A stretch of 64,000 nucleotides of DNA from Tenrec ecaudatus (lineage: Eukaryota; Chordata; Mammalia; Afrosoricida; Tenrecidae): the NCBI RefSeq assembly GCF_050624435.1, contig NC_134546.1, positions 17,259,001 through 17,323,000 on the forward strand. Direction: 5' to 3'. Below the pieces are notes generated by a model. The model saw only the letters and a list, made by a program, of their open reading frames with translations. It had not been told where the DNA came from and searched no databases. Positions 37,336 through 50,007 of the stretch are shown one piece after another; positions within the stretch are counted from its first letter, which is position 1; the number at the start of each line of letters is the position of its first letter. A program made the position numbers and the translations under genes.

Positions 37336-37885
37336 GTTTTATTGCTGTTGTTTGTTTGAATGAAGCTACAGTCCCACAATGTGTTTCCACCCATCTTCCC
37401 TCCACCTTTTCTGACATGCCGGGCAGTAAAGGCAGGAGAGCAGCGGGGTCCTTTCAGTGGCTGGGCATCACTCTCCTGGGAAGACCCCTGCCCCCCCCCC
37501 CGCCCCCCGAGGTTCTGAAGACCCACTTGTCATTTCCTGTTCACCTTGGTTCACCCGGTGTGTATGGTTCCTTTCTGACTCCCGGGGGCCCAGGGGGACG
37601 GGTCGCCCTGCTCTGGTAGCCTCAGGGGCCACACCAGCACCCAGTCCACACTTGCTGGATGAATTCAGCTCAAGCCGGGTCCACAGAGTCGGGACCAAAG
37701 GAAAGGACACTGAAGCTCGTTTTGGAAGCAGAACTTTATAAAGGTTCTGGGACCTTTTTTAAAGAAGTCTTTAGAACTGCCCCCCACACCCACACCATGA
37801 GCACAGTTCTCCTCCAAATAACGCAGGTCATGGGGCATTTTTGACACGAGGGTCATGTGATGTGAAGGGTAAGAGCAAGCAAGAT

Positions 37886-37945
37886 GTATGTATGGATTGT
37901 GACAAGCATTGTATGAGCCCCCAATAAAATGATTTTTTTAAAAAG
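37886..37945 (+). mobile_element. Short L1 3' tail
   Basis: About 60 bp match the very end of the local L1 family (GGATTGTGA, then TGTATGAGCCCCCAATAAAA and an A-rich tail). It is a severely 5'-truncated insertion. Confidence 0.75.
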
Positions 37946-38357
37946 CAAACGAGAGAGAAAAAGGGTGTCTGTAGATACAGTCGATGGGGCCTGGATCCGA
38001 CAAGGAGGCCAGTCCTGAATGTGTCCACAGAAAGAGCATTGGAGAAGGACAGCAAGTGCTAAGGTCCTGGGATGGGTGCAGACCAAGGGTTAGCAAGGAC
38101 CCAGGCTTGGCAGGAGCAGGAGCATGATGGGAAACAAGGCCACAGACACCAGGGCTAAGGCCCCTTGGGTGATTCCACTCTGGGCTGAGCAGGCCCCAGC
38201 AGGCTTTGGGCAAAGGAGCTGAAGCAGGTGGTGTGTGGGCTAGAGGGACCCCTCAGGGCACGGGACACAGAAGAAGCTGTAAGGTGGCTTGGGGGGAAAC
38301 AGAGGAAGGAGGAGGAGCCACTGCCAGTCCAGGTGAAGGTAGGGGCATGCGCTGGGC

Positions 38358-38834
38358 TGAGTTAACTAGAGAAACAAATCCAGAGACGTTTATATATGCG
38401 TAAGAGAGAACTTTCAACCAAGAAGTATCATGCATCGATAAAACATCCTAGCCCAGTCCAGATCAAGCCCTAAGTCTGATATTAGCCCATGTGTCTGATA
38501 TTAGCACATGACTTCCTCTTTAGATTAATGCAGCACATGTAAGGATGCCAAATGCAAGAAGATGGCAGGCCACGGGGCGGAATGTCCTGTGGTCCAATGG
38601 CAGTAATCCCACAGCTCCAGGGCTCTGACTGCCATCGGTGTGGCTCCATGTGGCTCTCCCAAAGGAATGTAAAGCAGAGTTTGTCCCACCTCCAGGGAGG
38701 ACGGGAGGAAGTCCCAGAATCCTCATGAGGAGGCCACATCCTCAAAGAAGCAATCAGGCTGTGACCTAATGGACAGGCTGGGCTCCACCCCTTCACTCTC
38801 TTTACCAAGTTGACATGAAATTATGTCACTACCA
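38358..38834 (+). repeat. Unclassified LTR-like interspersed repeat, copy B
   Basis: This is the sister of the repeat at 3522-3946. It begins TGAGTTAACTAGAGAAACAA and ends ACTACCA. The 5-bp flanks are TGGGC and TGGGG, a possible decayed 5-bp target duplication. It carries a short extra duplication of TCTGATATTAGC(C/A)CATG near 38477-38510. Confidence 0.7.
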
Positions 38835-39339
38835 TGGGGCGGTAGCCTGAAGGGCAGCGTGGTTGGGTTTAGAGCCTAGCTGAGACGTGGCAGTGGGCTG
38901 AACACCTGTGGCAAGGGCACATGGGCGGTGCTTCTACCAGAAGCAGCTCCCTGCCGTCTCTTCCCCCGGCCTAGCCGGGTCCCCCCTTCACGGCCATCCC
39001 TGCAGTGCCACCTGGAAGTCTCTGGAGTTCAGAGGAACAGTGACGATGGTGCCGAGTCTCAGAAACTAGCCTCTTCTTGCACACCAGGCACCATGTTCCG
39101 AATATTAAATCTCCCCTGACCACTCGCCTGGAGGACACAGAGTCCCTTAAACAAAAATCAAACCCAAGAGAGTAAACAAAATCACACACCTAGAGAATTC
39201 GTCCCGCAGGCTCAGCTCCCACAAGGGCCACATATATACCATCCAGTCTTACCTTCGCCTCCCTGTTCTCGAATCTCTTTACAGACCTTTCATTAGGAAT
39301 TCCCTTCCAGCATTCTTCCCATGGAATAAGGAAGACTGG

Positions 39340-39706
39340 CGAGGAACAGATGCATTTGCACTATGGTGCTGGTGAAGAATACAGAAATACTACTGAAACC
39401 TAATAATGATGCTGAAATAAAGCGCCCAACGGGCCAACAGATGTGTCATGGAAGAAGTACAGCCAGAATGCTCCTTGGAGGCAAGGATGGTCAGACTCTG
39501 TCTCACGTCCTGTGGACGTGTTGTCTGGAGAGGACACCGTGCTTGGTAACGTAGAGGGGCAGCTACAAAAGAGGAAGACCTCCAACAGGACGGCCTGACA
39601 CGCGTGCTCACCCATGAGAACAATCGAGAGGGCAGCTCAGGCCCTGGCAGTGTTTGTTTTACTGTGCATGTGGTCGCTCTGAGTTGGAACTAACTCGCTG
39701 GCACCC
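39340..39706 (+). mobile_element. RTE LINE 3' end
   Basis: It matches the last ~370 bp of the RTE family, including the CCAGAATGCTCCTTGGAGGC, AAAAGAGGAAGACC and GTCGCTCTGAGTTGGAAC blocks. Confidence 0.85.
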
Positions 39707-42106
39707 AGCACCATGCTGCCCGCAATTGCTGGTCAGTCCCAGGTTCCCCTGTCCCCACCCCCCACCCCCATCAGAGGGGCCAGCCTCCAGATTATGACTG
39801 CTGGGCCCAAGTCGTCCTGGAATCTCATATTGTTTGGAAGGTACTTGAACACACACCCCACCACTACCAGCTCCCCGTTAGCCTGAAAGCATCCCAGGCT
39901 CAGAGGTAGAGAGAGGCCGGCCCGGTGCAGACTCATCAGGTTCCGCGCTGGCTGTGTCCAGAGCCCATGCTCACTGTACACAGACAAACCCAGGGACCAG
40001 GTTCTGCTTTGGGCTCCCAGGTCCTCCTCCTCACGAGCCAGCTCGCCACTTTCCTCCACACCCCACCCTCCCCACCAGTGCCTGGCGGAGAGGCGGAGCT
40101 CTGTAGACGGTCACCCACTAACGCAGGTGTCCGGATGCTGGGATGGCCTCCGGGCTGGAGCACCATAACAGACCCCAAGGCCTCCTGGAAGTGGATTTCT
40201 TCCCTCAACTCCAAGGCCGCAGCCAGAGAACTCCTGGGGCTTGTCCCCAATACATAAAGAGGGCACAAGATGGGCAGACTGGAGCATCACCCCGGAATTG
40301 CATAACCCCACCTCAGCTGTGGTTTTCTGCTTCTTACTTTGAAGGCAGGCAAGTGCTCCGGTGTGTCCTGGATAATGACAGGACATGCCAGTCCCCCCTC
40401 CCCCATTGCCCCTGCCATGCCGGGACTCAGGAGCACGTCTACGTGGCTCTGGTATTAGGTCTAGGAGATGCCTAGGACATACCACAGCACTGCAATTTTT
40501 GAAGGGGCATAAAATGCAAGCAGCGCCAGCAATGGGAACACCTTCAAGGGCTTGTTTGAAAACAATGCCTTTTTCTCAGCTTGACGAAAAATGGCCTCCC
40601 CACTCACACAGAAATACCAATAGGCCATGTTCATACCCACCACCTCAGTAACGAACCCAGGGCAGACATTACTAGTTGCTCACAGCATTCGGTCCCACCA
40701 AGCTTAGATGTGGCCTCAAACATCTTTCCAAGAAGCCGCTTCCATACAATGGAGTTTGTTTAGAAGGCAGAACAATTTCATACTTGGGCTCAAAAGAATC
40801 TGTGCTGTTGTGTGAATGATATTTGGGGAGCAAGGGGGTGAGGAGGAGAAAACTAAAGAGATCCTAGGGGTAATGTTTTATTATCAACAGGAATATATTG
40901 GTCAACCAATATATTAGGGGACTTTTGGTATTGTGCAAGGTACAGCAGAAGGCTGGGAATGGGGGGGCGGGAAGATGAAATAAAAAGTCTATGAAGTTGG
41001 CAATGGAATCTCAAGTTGAAGCCCGCACACACTCAGGTAATCCCGCACTCTCACGTACCTGTGTCTTCTCACAGGCATTTGCTCGCTCCCCCTCCCCCCC
41101 CACGCACACACACTTATTGTCAGTGGAGCAGGGGTCACCCACAGACACTCCATGTCACTACAAAAGGAAGTGGATGCCCCCCCCCATAAGGGAGGCAGCA
41201 CCTAGGAATATCCATAGCTATTCATACCAATGTGTTCAGCTCCTCCAAGCACAAGGGCTTTGAAATAGAAACAAAGCCCGATTGTCAGAAAATTCCTGCC
41301 TTTATCTTTCCTGTGAATGATCCAAAAATAGCTCCTCGGGTGATAAACAGCCCAGGTGAGCGCAATGACTGAACTATTTGAGAGAGAAACTAAAAGGGGG
41401 GCGGATGGAGAGCAGCACATGGTCAGATGATGATGTCGGGAGGGTCCTGACGCCGAGTGATGCTGTGCTATGTGTAACAGAACAAAACGTGGCCTGTCCT
41501 GCACCATCCTTACAATCACCACTGTGCTTTCAAAAGATACAAAGCCACTATCTTTTCATTCTGCTCGTGCCACAAACCTTTGAAGGCACCTGCTCTGTCA
41601 ACCCCCTCCTCGAGGGTCCTTTATCTTCCCTGCCCTTCTATCTACCAAGCAGGATGCGCGTCTCCAGGGACAGAGCCAAGCCATCTAGCATAATCCATAT
41701 TTCCTCATTGTCCTGGGAGCCTACACATGCCTTCCCACCCAAGTTCATGACTATCCTCAGGGTCATGCAGTGCAGCTGCTCCAGTGGGTCTGCTACGCTT
41801 CAGCCGGGTGAGATGACATCACAGTGCCCTGGGGGTATCCTTGGCAACCTCAGGGAGGCAGAGTCTCACTTCCAGCCTGACCCTCTCTCCCACTCACAGG
41901 GGCAGCTGGCGCTCTGCCTCATTGAATGGATCTTAGTCAAGGGACGGTGTATGGCTTAAGCTTGTTCTCTGGGGCGAGAAAGACACTCACCGCAACCCAC
42001 TTCCCCTCTAATTCACTGATAGTCTGGGGTAGGGGCATCTTCCCTCCATTGGTGATCCAAGTATAGTCACCACTGTGGCTGATCTATAAGTCACAAGTGG
42101 TCAGTC
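39707..42106. other. Intron 1 stretch, unassigned
   Basis: It holds the small palindrome at 40892. The frame at 41378-41959 is open for 193 codons but has no recognisable content. Confidence 0.4.
40892..40915. other. Short palindrome with 2-base loop
   Basis: The 11-bp arms AATATATTGGT and ACCAATATATT are perfect and separated by CA. Confidence 0.9.
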
Positions 42107-42151
42107 CAACTCAACCCAACCCAACCCAACCCAACCCAACCCAACCCAACC
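42107..42151. repeat. (CCAAC)n pentanucleotide repeat
   Basis: About eight CCAAC units at the tail edge of a minus-strand AfroSINE, probably grown from its A/C-rich tail. Confidence 0.92.
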
Positions 42152-42154
42152 AAG

Positions 42155-42297
42155 CCAATTCAATCCATTGCCATTGATTTGAACTCCTAACCACTCCGTA
42201 GGACCGAGCAAAATTGCCCCTGTAAGTTTCTGAGACTTTCAATCTTTTTGGGAACAGACCCCTCAAGCACATCCCCTGCTGAGCCACCAGGGTGCCT
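42155..42297 (-). mobile_element. AfroSINE, partial, next to a pentanucleotide repeat
   Basis: It contains AAATTGCCCCTGTAAGTTTC, CTTTTTGGGAACAGACCCC and the terminal CCACCAGGGTGCC. Its left side merges with the (CCAAC)n array. Confidence 0.7.
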
Positions 42298-42699
42298 GAG
42301 GTCCCCTCCACCCCGCCAAACACATGGAAAGGCAGAGCATACTGCAAAGTGTTGGCAGGTGGAGTGCAACCATGAATGATGAAGCACGGAGATTTTCTGG
42401 ACCGTGGAGAACCATGTCTATTTCACCAAAGTTCTCTCTGACCAGCTCTGTGGAGTTTTTGTGCCATATGCTCGGAGGGACAAGCTGAAAAGATGGAGAC
42501 ATTGTGACCTAAAGGAACTCTCCTCTTTGTCCTAAAGGATTAAACTCTGTCTTTTTTTTTTTAATTCCACTGGATGTTGCAACTAGAAATGATCCACTGG
42601 ACCAGGGGAAAATGTTAGACAGTCCGAAAGCCGCACAAACGAAGGTGGAGGAAGCCGACGGTGCACCCGGGAGAACTACAAGCCTCTGCTTCCAGAGTA

Positions 42700-42911
42700 T
42701 TAAAAAACAACCACTCCCTGCCATCAAGGTGGTGCCGACTCCTGGCGGCCCTGTAGGACGAGGAGCGGACTGCCCCTGTGCGTTTACGAGACTGGAACAG
42801 TTTATGGGAGTAGGAAGCCTTGTCTTTCTCCCAAGGAGAAGCTGGTGGTCTTGAACTGCTGACCTTGAAGTTACCAGTCAAATTTGTAACCACATCACCA
42901 CCAGGGCTCCT
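42700..42911 (-). mobile_element. AfroSINE, full-length-like
   Basis: It contains CCGACTCCTGGCGGCCCTGT, TTTATGGGAGTAGGAAGCCT, TTGAACTGCTGACCTTGAAG and terminal CCACCAGGGCTCC. Confidence 0.88.
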
Positions 42912-43230
42912 TGCAGAGCAATAAAATGGCTACTAGACGTTGCTGTCTGTTTAAATCTCAGGAGAGTTTACTTTCGTGGCTCCCTGAAATACCAACTCTC
43001 CCCCACTCTGGGCCCCTTGTGGACCAGCAGAATGGATTTTCACCGTCACCCACTGCTGTAGACCCCTCTTTTAAGTCAACCCGTGATATGCATGATTTAG
43101 ATTTACAACAAATTAGGGAAGAGGGTTCTCGAAAAGGATTTTCTACCAAGTCATTTCTTTAAAAGTAGACTATCCATTTTTACCGCCGACATTTTTGCTG
43201 AGTGTCTGTGTTTAGAAGTTATCTAATTGC

Positions 43231-43476
43231 TCATAGGTTCATGATGGAGAGGGGGAGGGAGGGAGGGGAAAATGAGGAGCTGATATTATGGGTTCATGAT
43301 GGAGGGGGGTGGGGAGGGAGGGGAAAATGAGGAGCTGATAGCAAGGCTCAAGTAGAAAACAAAATGTTTGAGAATGATGATAGCAACCAATGTACAAATG
43401 TGCTTGACACAATGGATGGATGGATGGATTGTGGTAAGAGTGGTACAAGGCCCCAATAAAATGATTGGGGAAAAAA
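43231..43476 (+). mobile_element. 5'-truncated L1 3' end with target-site duplication
   Basis: This is the last ~240 bp of the L1 3' UTR, ending in CCAATAAAATGATT and an A tail. It is flanked by 15-bp near-identical direct repeats (AAGTTATCTAATTGC at 43216-43230, with one mismatch at 43477-43491). An internal segment of about 55 bp is tandemly duplicated (about 43236-43288 and 43291-43342). Confidence 0.85.
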
Positions 43477-44154
43477 AAGTTGTCTAATTGCATATCCTCC
43501 CCACTGGCCACTTCCTGTGCTAGTGACACACCATGTGCCGACACAGGCAAGTCCCTTACCTTCACCTGAAAAGAGAAAACAAAACATTCCTACCTTGCAC
43601 AAACACCTGCAGAATGCCCACCACACGACGGCAGCCCTGTCTAACACCTGGGATCCAGACAGGAGCCAGATACCAAAGTGTCTAAGTCGTTATTCCCTGG
43701 GGCCAAGGCCGTGGAAACCACCCGGGCACAGCCGCCTGAATGAAGACCCCGTGCACAAGTGAAACAGCAAAGGCATTTTTGCGCTCACCGGCTCCCAGTC
43801 AATGGGATGCCCGTGTTCCCGGGGAGGCCTTGTCATCGCTGAGGCTGCAGATGTGGGAAGGCAGCTTCTGTCGAACTGGACTGTGCAGAAGTTCAGTGTC
43901 AAAGCAAAGATTAAGCGACTGTCCTCTTGGGCTATTATTACTTGGGCCAAGTGTTGACCGGGGAGATTCAGAAGTGAGACACTGAGGGGGAGGTGTCCAG
44001 GACCCCCACAGAAGATCTTTGGGGCTGCAACCCACACGCACCCTGACTTTCAGGCCTGTCACCCACTGGGAGATGGGCTGCCTGCAGAGGTGGAAGGGAT
44101 CACCCTTGAAGACAAATGCCTTTTTAAAAAGGTGGGGTCGGAATGCACACCAAA

Positions 44155-44325
44155 CACCAGTCACCATGAAGGCGACTTCAACTCGGCCCATGTGTGTCAC
44201 AGTCCAGTGTGTCCCCGAGAGCTTCCAATGGGGAGGAGTGGGGTTTGGGACGCAGATTGGCGGATCTTTCTTCTGAGGGGCCTCTGGGTGCATGTGAAGT
44301 GCCAACCTTTGGAGGGTTCATGATC
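44155..44325 (-). mobile_element. AfroSINE, decayed
   Basis: It contains GAGAGCTTCCAATGGGGAGG, TCTTTCTTCTGAGGGGCCTC and GAAGTGCCAACCTTTGG in reverse orientation. Confidence 0.55.
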
Positions 44326-44749
44326 AAGTGCAGTCGCCGTTTCAGACCACCCAGGGCCTCCAGAAATGATGCTGTGAGTGGATTCTTGGAGGTGCCCTGC
44401 TCACCACAAAATCTACCCAACAGCGTGCCTCCCAGTGTGTCTTCCGAGGGGCTGGACTCGACGGCAGGGGCCTGGGGCCGGGGGCGGGGAGGAAGGGCTC
44501 TCCTCTGTGTGCTTATTTCACAGCTCAAGGCTCTGGGAAGCCGCAGGAGTCCTTTTTAGCTGGGGCAGTTACTCTCGATACAAAGTCCAGGGGCCTGGCT
44601 GGCAGTCTGATTCCATTACAGCCTAATGCCAAGCGTAACCTGGTCCCCACCCAGCGAGGCTCTGGGCACCTCAGCGCACACAGATGGGCGTGGGGTGGGG
44701 GTGCAGATGGACGCAGAGAAGCAGGCTGGCCGAAAGGCTGGGATGGCAG

Positions 44750-44890
44750 GCAAGGCCTGGAGCCAGATTGCCTTGGTTCAAAACCCTCGTCCCACCATTT
44801 GTGGGCTGGGGGCCTGAGCAAGGTACTTATGGGTTTTGGTTCCTCGGTTTCCTTATCTGTAAAGTGGGGCTCACTGGCATGTATGTGTAT
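44750..44890 (+). repeat. MIR ancient SINE
   Basis: It contains GGAGCCAGATTGCCTTGGTT, GAGCAAGGTACTTATGGG and CGGTTTCCTTATCTGTAAAG. Confidence 0.85.
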
Positions 44891-45614
44891 GTGCCTGCGT
44901 GCATGGTGCCTGCGTGCCTGCATTTCTGTCTGTCTGCAAGCAATTCAGGGGCAGAGGGAAGGGCTAGTCAGATTGCTCTTTGCATTAATCTCCCCACAGC
45001 CCAGCGAGAGTATCGGACCCAGTCAATGTTTGCTGAAGTGAATGATCACAGACAAAGACAAGTGCGCCGTCTCCTCGCTTTGCACCCGGAGACCCACTTT
45101 GGTTCCTCCTCTCTTGGGCTAGATCCTACAGCCTACGTGGATCTCACGGTCTCCTCCGGTGAACTCAGAACCAGATCCTCCACTCGGCCTGGCTCCCAAA
45201 GGTCACACGCCCTGTTTGATCACTAAGATGCCTCCCATGGGGGGAGGCGAGAGACGGGGCCGTCCAGACACTACAAAGCCTATGAGAGCAAAGGGAAAAA
45301 TACCCTGCCTTTTATCTGAAATCCAAAAATTCCAAGCTAGCTGAAAGGACTGTTTTGTTTTGTTCTCCATTGCACAGTAGGGGAAAGAGGCCTCGCACAA
45401 GAAAACAAGCTCACATTACACCGAGTGGAAGTTGTTTCCCTAAGTGTAAACCTCCAACGTTCACAGGGCCCAGTGGATAATCACACAGTCCATCCTCTGA
45501 AGCCTTCTAAAACCCACCCACCCTCCGTCTTGACGTCCTTTCGGCCTCTCGGCGGCGAGCCTGCAGGGCAGAGTCGAACTGCACCCTTGTGCTGCACTGG
45601 ATTCCTCTGAAACC

Positions 45615-45700
45615 TGCTTTGTTGTTAGGTGGCAGCGAGTCTGCTCCGACCCAGAGCGACCATAGGCACCACAGACAGGAGGGACAGGGCCCTACTTCCA
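45615..45700 (-). mobile_element. AfroSINE fragment
   Basis: It has the tail block GTTGTTAGGTGGCAGCGAGT and CCGACCCAGAGCGACCATAG. The rest is missing. Confidence 0.55.
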
Positions 45701-45764
45701 CCTGCCAACTCACGTGAAATGTGGGAGAGCCTGCACACAGCACTGGTCCAGGAAACGGGAGGCA

Positions 45765-45925
45765 TTATTACTGTCACCAAGTCATTTCCGACTCCTGGCG
45801 ACCCCCGAGTAGCCCCAGTTCTCAAGGCTGTGAGCTTTGGGATGCAGATCACCAGGCCTGTCTTCCGAGGCGTGTCTGGGTGGGCTTGAGCCACCAGCCT
45901 TGCAACTCATAGTCAAGTACTTAAT
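45765..45925 (-). mobile_element. AfroSINE, partial
   Basis: It contains CATTTCCGACTCCTGGCGAC, GATCACCAGGCCTGTCTTCC and GAGCCACCAGCCTTGCAACT. Confidence 0.75.
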
Positions 45926-47179
45926 GGTCTGTGCCAATCATGGGCTCAGGAAGTGAGAGCAACTTCGTTCAGCTGCATGAAACCAGGAAGAACTGGGGCA
46001 GGTCGTGGAGGAAACTTAAAACCGCCTCCCCGTAACATGTGAGGTGACGTTTACTTGTGATGCCTGTACACGCCACGGCATCCTGAAGTCGCCGCCTCTG
46101 TGCCTTAACGACCGAGGATGAGAGATGACTCACTTTAGTAACTGTTCTGCTCCACTAGGGGTTCCTGGAGTCAGTCCTTCACCTGGGACACCTCTTCTCC
46201 CGACTCCCTGAAATGCCATGGAGTTTCTGGAGGAAAGCCTCGCCATCCCACCCGGAGTCGGGGTCACGGTCTGAAACCATCCAAAGGGGTTGATGACCAA
46301 ACTCTTATGTTTTATCCCCAAATGAATTCGGGTCTTTCAGCCTTACGTTCTATTCAATGGCACACCTTGGTGGTTGGCTTTGCTTTCCCTAATCTGGCCA
46401 TGTTTAGTCATGGCCACCGGGCTCCAGCCTAGACACACACATCACAGCCACCCCTGGTCCCAAAGGCGGTCTGACATTCTAACAGGGGCAAGCGGGACAG
46501 CTGCTGGCTTCCGCCAGCATCCACTGAAGACGGTTTTAATAGAGACAACAATGTTCGTGGCTTGCCAGTGACGTGCTCTTTGGACTCTTGTGAGGCCACG
46601 TGCCGGGAACATGTGCCAGGGTTGGTGTGTGGTTCCACGGGAGCCCAGGCACACTCCAGAGCACTCTGAGCAGAGATGTGAGAAAACATCATCTCCGCAA
46701 ATGCCACTGGGAGCGCGGCACGCCTGCCCGGGGCCCCGATTCCTGCAGCACATGATGTTCCAGAAACGACAGGAGAGCCCAGACAGGTTCAAGCTGCCCT
46801 TCGGTAGGGGGAGGCCCAAGCCCAGGAGTTAGGGGGAAAGGAAGAGAAATATTGTAAGCCACCCTTCCCTCTGCTACCCTGGCTCCACCACACCCTGGTG
46901 GCAGGGGAGGAACAGTCTCACCACGAGGGTAGCTGGGCAACATGCCGCCCACCACCCGGGTCCTTGATGCTTCCAGCCCCGGCTTCCTGGGGCAAAGGTA
47001 TGTTCCCAAGCCTGAAGCTGGTACACCGCTCAGCTGTGGTCCTCGGCCCAGTGGAGCCAAACAGAAAGTCCACACACAGACCCAACTGGCCCTGAACCGG
47101 TGACAGGAGTGGGACTTGAAATCAAGGCGTGGAGGAGAAAGCGCTCAGCAGTATTAGACTAACTGACTTCGCTTCACAT
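45926..47179. other. Intron 1 stretch, unassigned
   Basis: No repeat or exon recognised before the L1M relic. Confidence 0.4.
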
Positions 47180-48200
47180 CTTTTACCAAAATACCCTTGC
47201 TCAGAATAAAATTTGAGGATAACTGGAGAAGAACATCAAAGTAAAAGGAGAAATTAGAGGTCAGCAGGAGAAAAAAATTTCTATAGAACATCCCTTAACC
47301 CCAAGGCTAAGGACAACACAGAGTAGAAATCATACAGGAAAAAATGAACAGATTTTAAGTCTTCAAAAGTGAAAACATAAGCAGAGCCATATTCCTTGAA
47401 GTCTAAGCACATCATGTAAAAATGTAGAAGGCAAACAGATAAAACAGAGAAATGTTTTCAATAGATCACAGTCTCTTTAAGACATCTTACATGTCGATAA
47501 GACAACCAACACACAAAAAGGTCCTAAGTCACCACAAGAAAATAATTTCCTATGGTGAAACATGAGCAAACACTCAACCTTACTCTCAGCCGATGCAACA
47601 GAGAGATGCCATGTTGCTAACATCATTTGCAAAGCCATAAAGTGGCATTCACGCACAGGTGACCAAAGCAGAAATGTGCATGACCTTTCTGGAAGGCAGA
47701 TTTTCCAACAGGGGGAAAAAAAGAGTATTATGTGTCTTGCGACCTCATAACCCATTCCTGGAGATCTGTCTTTTGGGGGGAATCATTAAAAAGCTGTTAC
47801 TAGTGATTTAGCTCGCCAACACTTTCACCCCAGGTTTGAATAGTTTAAAAGCCTGAACCAACCTACATCTCCCTCACTAAGGATGGGGAAATTACTGACA
47901 GTTATATGAATAGAGAATGGGTAAAGCGTAGGTCAATAGATAATTGTTTCTGCTGCAGAAATTCTTTGGCTTTATGCTACTAGTGAAAAGCAGATTGCAA
48001 AAGAGAATGGACCAGATGCCATGTTTCAAGGAGAGGGGGAAATGTGGCAAAACAAACATTTGTCTCTGTGCGCAGAAAGAGCTCTGGTACTACCAGTTAA
48101 CCCCAGTGCCAGGCTGTCTCTGGGGAGCAGGTGATGGGGCTGTGCTTCAGTTCCTTGTAGGTTCTGATCTCTGTTTCATTTTGGAAGAAGCATAAGCAAG
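47180..48200 (+). mobile_element. Ancient L1M-type relic
   Basis: The A-rich, coding-depleted sequence resembles the ORF2 end and 3' UTR of old mammalian L1M elements, for example the stretch around 47680-47765 (ACCTTTCTGGAAGGCAGATT and the ATAACCCATTCCTGGAGAT block). It is heavily decayed and the boundaries are approximate. Confidence 0.6.
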
Positions 48201-48232
48201 ATTTATCCAGGCCTGGTGGGGGAAGGGAAGAG

Positions 48233-48424
48233 CCTTCGTGGCATCGTGGGCAATGTGTTGGGCTGCTAACCGAAAGATCAGTAGTTCAAAACCACCAGCC
48301 ACTCCTCAGCAGAAAGAGGAGGCTTTCTACTCCTGTAAAGAGTTGCGGTCTCAGAAAACCACACGAGGCAGTTCTACTGTGCACAAGGGGCCCCGCGGAG
48401 CAGGAATGTACTTGATGGCAATGA
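48233..48424 (+). mobile_element. AfroSINE, full-length-like
   Basis: It contains GGGCTGCTAACCGAAAGATC, GTTCAAAACCACCAGCCACT and AGGCAGTTCTACTGTGCACA. Confidence 0.88.
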
Positions 48425-48952
48425 GTTTTCTGGTTATTTCGGTTTGGTGCAAAAAGAGCGAGTTCAGAATGATCCACACAGGTAGGTGGCAACAAAAGGG
48501 TGCATGCTTTGTGAGCTCCCCGAGTGGCCTGGATGGTGGCCAGCACGAGGGTGTGTTTGTTTGGGGAGTCTTCTGTGGGGGCCAGGGGAGGGGCTGATGA
48601 GGTTCAGGGAGAGTCCAGCTTCAGAAGGCTTACCCATCCGTGTGTTATGAATTTACCTCACCTCCCTGAAAAAATGCTCAGGCCCCAGGCTTGCATTCAT
48701 TCCAGTTCAGGGACCTATGATTCATACCCCGAAACCCTAATTATTACACCCAAGGTCTGCTATGTGCAAGAAAACATCTGTCATTGGTTAGACTTGCTGG
48801 CAGGGGATATGTACAGTCCACAAAGCTATGTGTTTCTCAGGTGCAAAAATGACAGCCCAGACACCTTTCCAGGGTGTGCTGCATGCAAGCCCAGCATTGC
48901 CTATGGAACTCAGTAACCAACAGGGTGGATGGGGGGAGGAGGGTGGGTGCAT

Positions 48953-49014
48953 TCATGCATGGATGATGGATCATGGATGGGTGGATGGGTGGATGGGTGG
49001 ATGGATGGATGATA
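48953..49014. repeat. (ATGG)n-rich simple repeat
   Basis: ATGG, GTGG and GATG tetramers in tandem. Confidence 0.9.
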
Positions 49015-49792
49015 GCTAGGGTAGTCAAGGTGACTCCCACTCAAGGCACCCATATAATATGTTCAAACATTGCCCCATCCTAAGGCAACCAGGTCATCAC
49101 CAACATGTCTGAGTCTACCACTACAGTCATTATGCCACCCATTTCACAAGGGGTGCCCTTCACCCTTTCGGGCCCTCTCATTCACCACACGTGTGGCATT
49201 CTACTCTTAACTATTGATCCCTCCTGATGGCATGCCCAAAGCACTGCGTTGGGCAAGATTCTCTCGGGGTCCACAGGGACTTCCCAGGCCAATCTTCGGA
49301 AGTGGATCCCCAGGACACCTCTCCTATGGGCCATCGTCTGGCAGCTCTGCTGAAGCCTGTCCACCCGGGTGACTCTGCTGGGATTGGAGACACTGGTGGC
49401 ACCAGAGCCACCTCACCCCAACAGACACGCCTCCACAGCACGAAAACCTGTCAGAACGGCCAGCGCCCAGGTGAAACCTACAGGCCGTCAGCTGTTGGTT
49501 TTTGCTGTGTTTCTTACCCGAAAGAAGTACCCTAAGTCTGTGTTTCCCTGGCTGGGTGCCAAGGACTGGCGGCGGGAGGGGCACCGCGTGTGTAATTGCA
49601 AACCTTCCATTTATCAGCTCGGGCCGTCTTTGTACCTCTTAGCCGGTTCATCTCCCGCCCCTGTTGGAAGCTCGGCACCCACAGAGACTTCTTCAGGTTT
49701 GTAAGGGATGACGAAAGAGGCCAAGGGCAGCCCAGGTGCATCATCAGCCTCTCAGGGCCCCAGGAGTTGTTTATTGACCTCAAACTCCGATT

Positions 49793-50007
49793 AAACCCAA
49801 GCCAAGCCCACTGCCGTCACGTCACTTCTGACTCACAGTAAGTGCTCATCCAGGGGCAGAGCAGAACTGCCTCACAAGGGCATCCCAGGCTGTCAGTCAT
49901 CACGGGAACAGCCTGCTTCCTCTTTCTCTTGCAGGGTGCCCGGTTTGAACCACCAACCTTGTGATCACCAGCTGAAAGTTTAACCGCTGCTCCTCCGAGG
50001 CGCCTTA
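49793..50007 (-). mobile_element. AfroSINE with an internal expansion
   Basis: It contains CACTGCCGTCACGTCACTTC, GTTTGAACCACCAACCTTGT and TTTAACCGCTGCTCCTCCGA. The middle part is longer and more diverged than in sister copies. Confidence 0.75.

Noticed and set aside
41378..41959. 193-codon plus-strand open frame
   Set aside because: No domain or family likeness, low-complexity local composition, intronic position.
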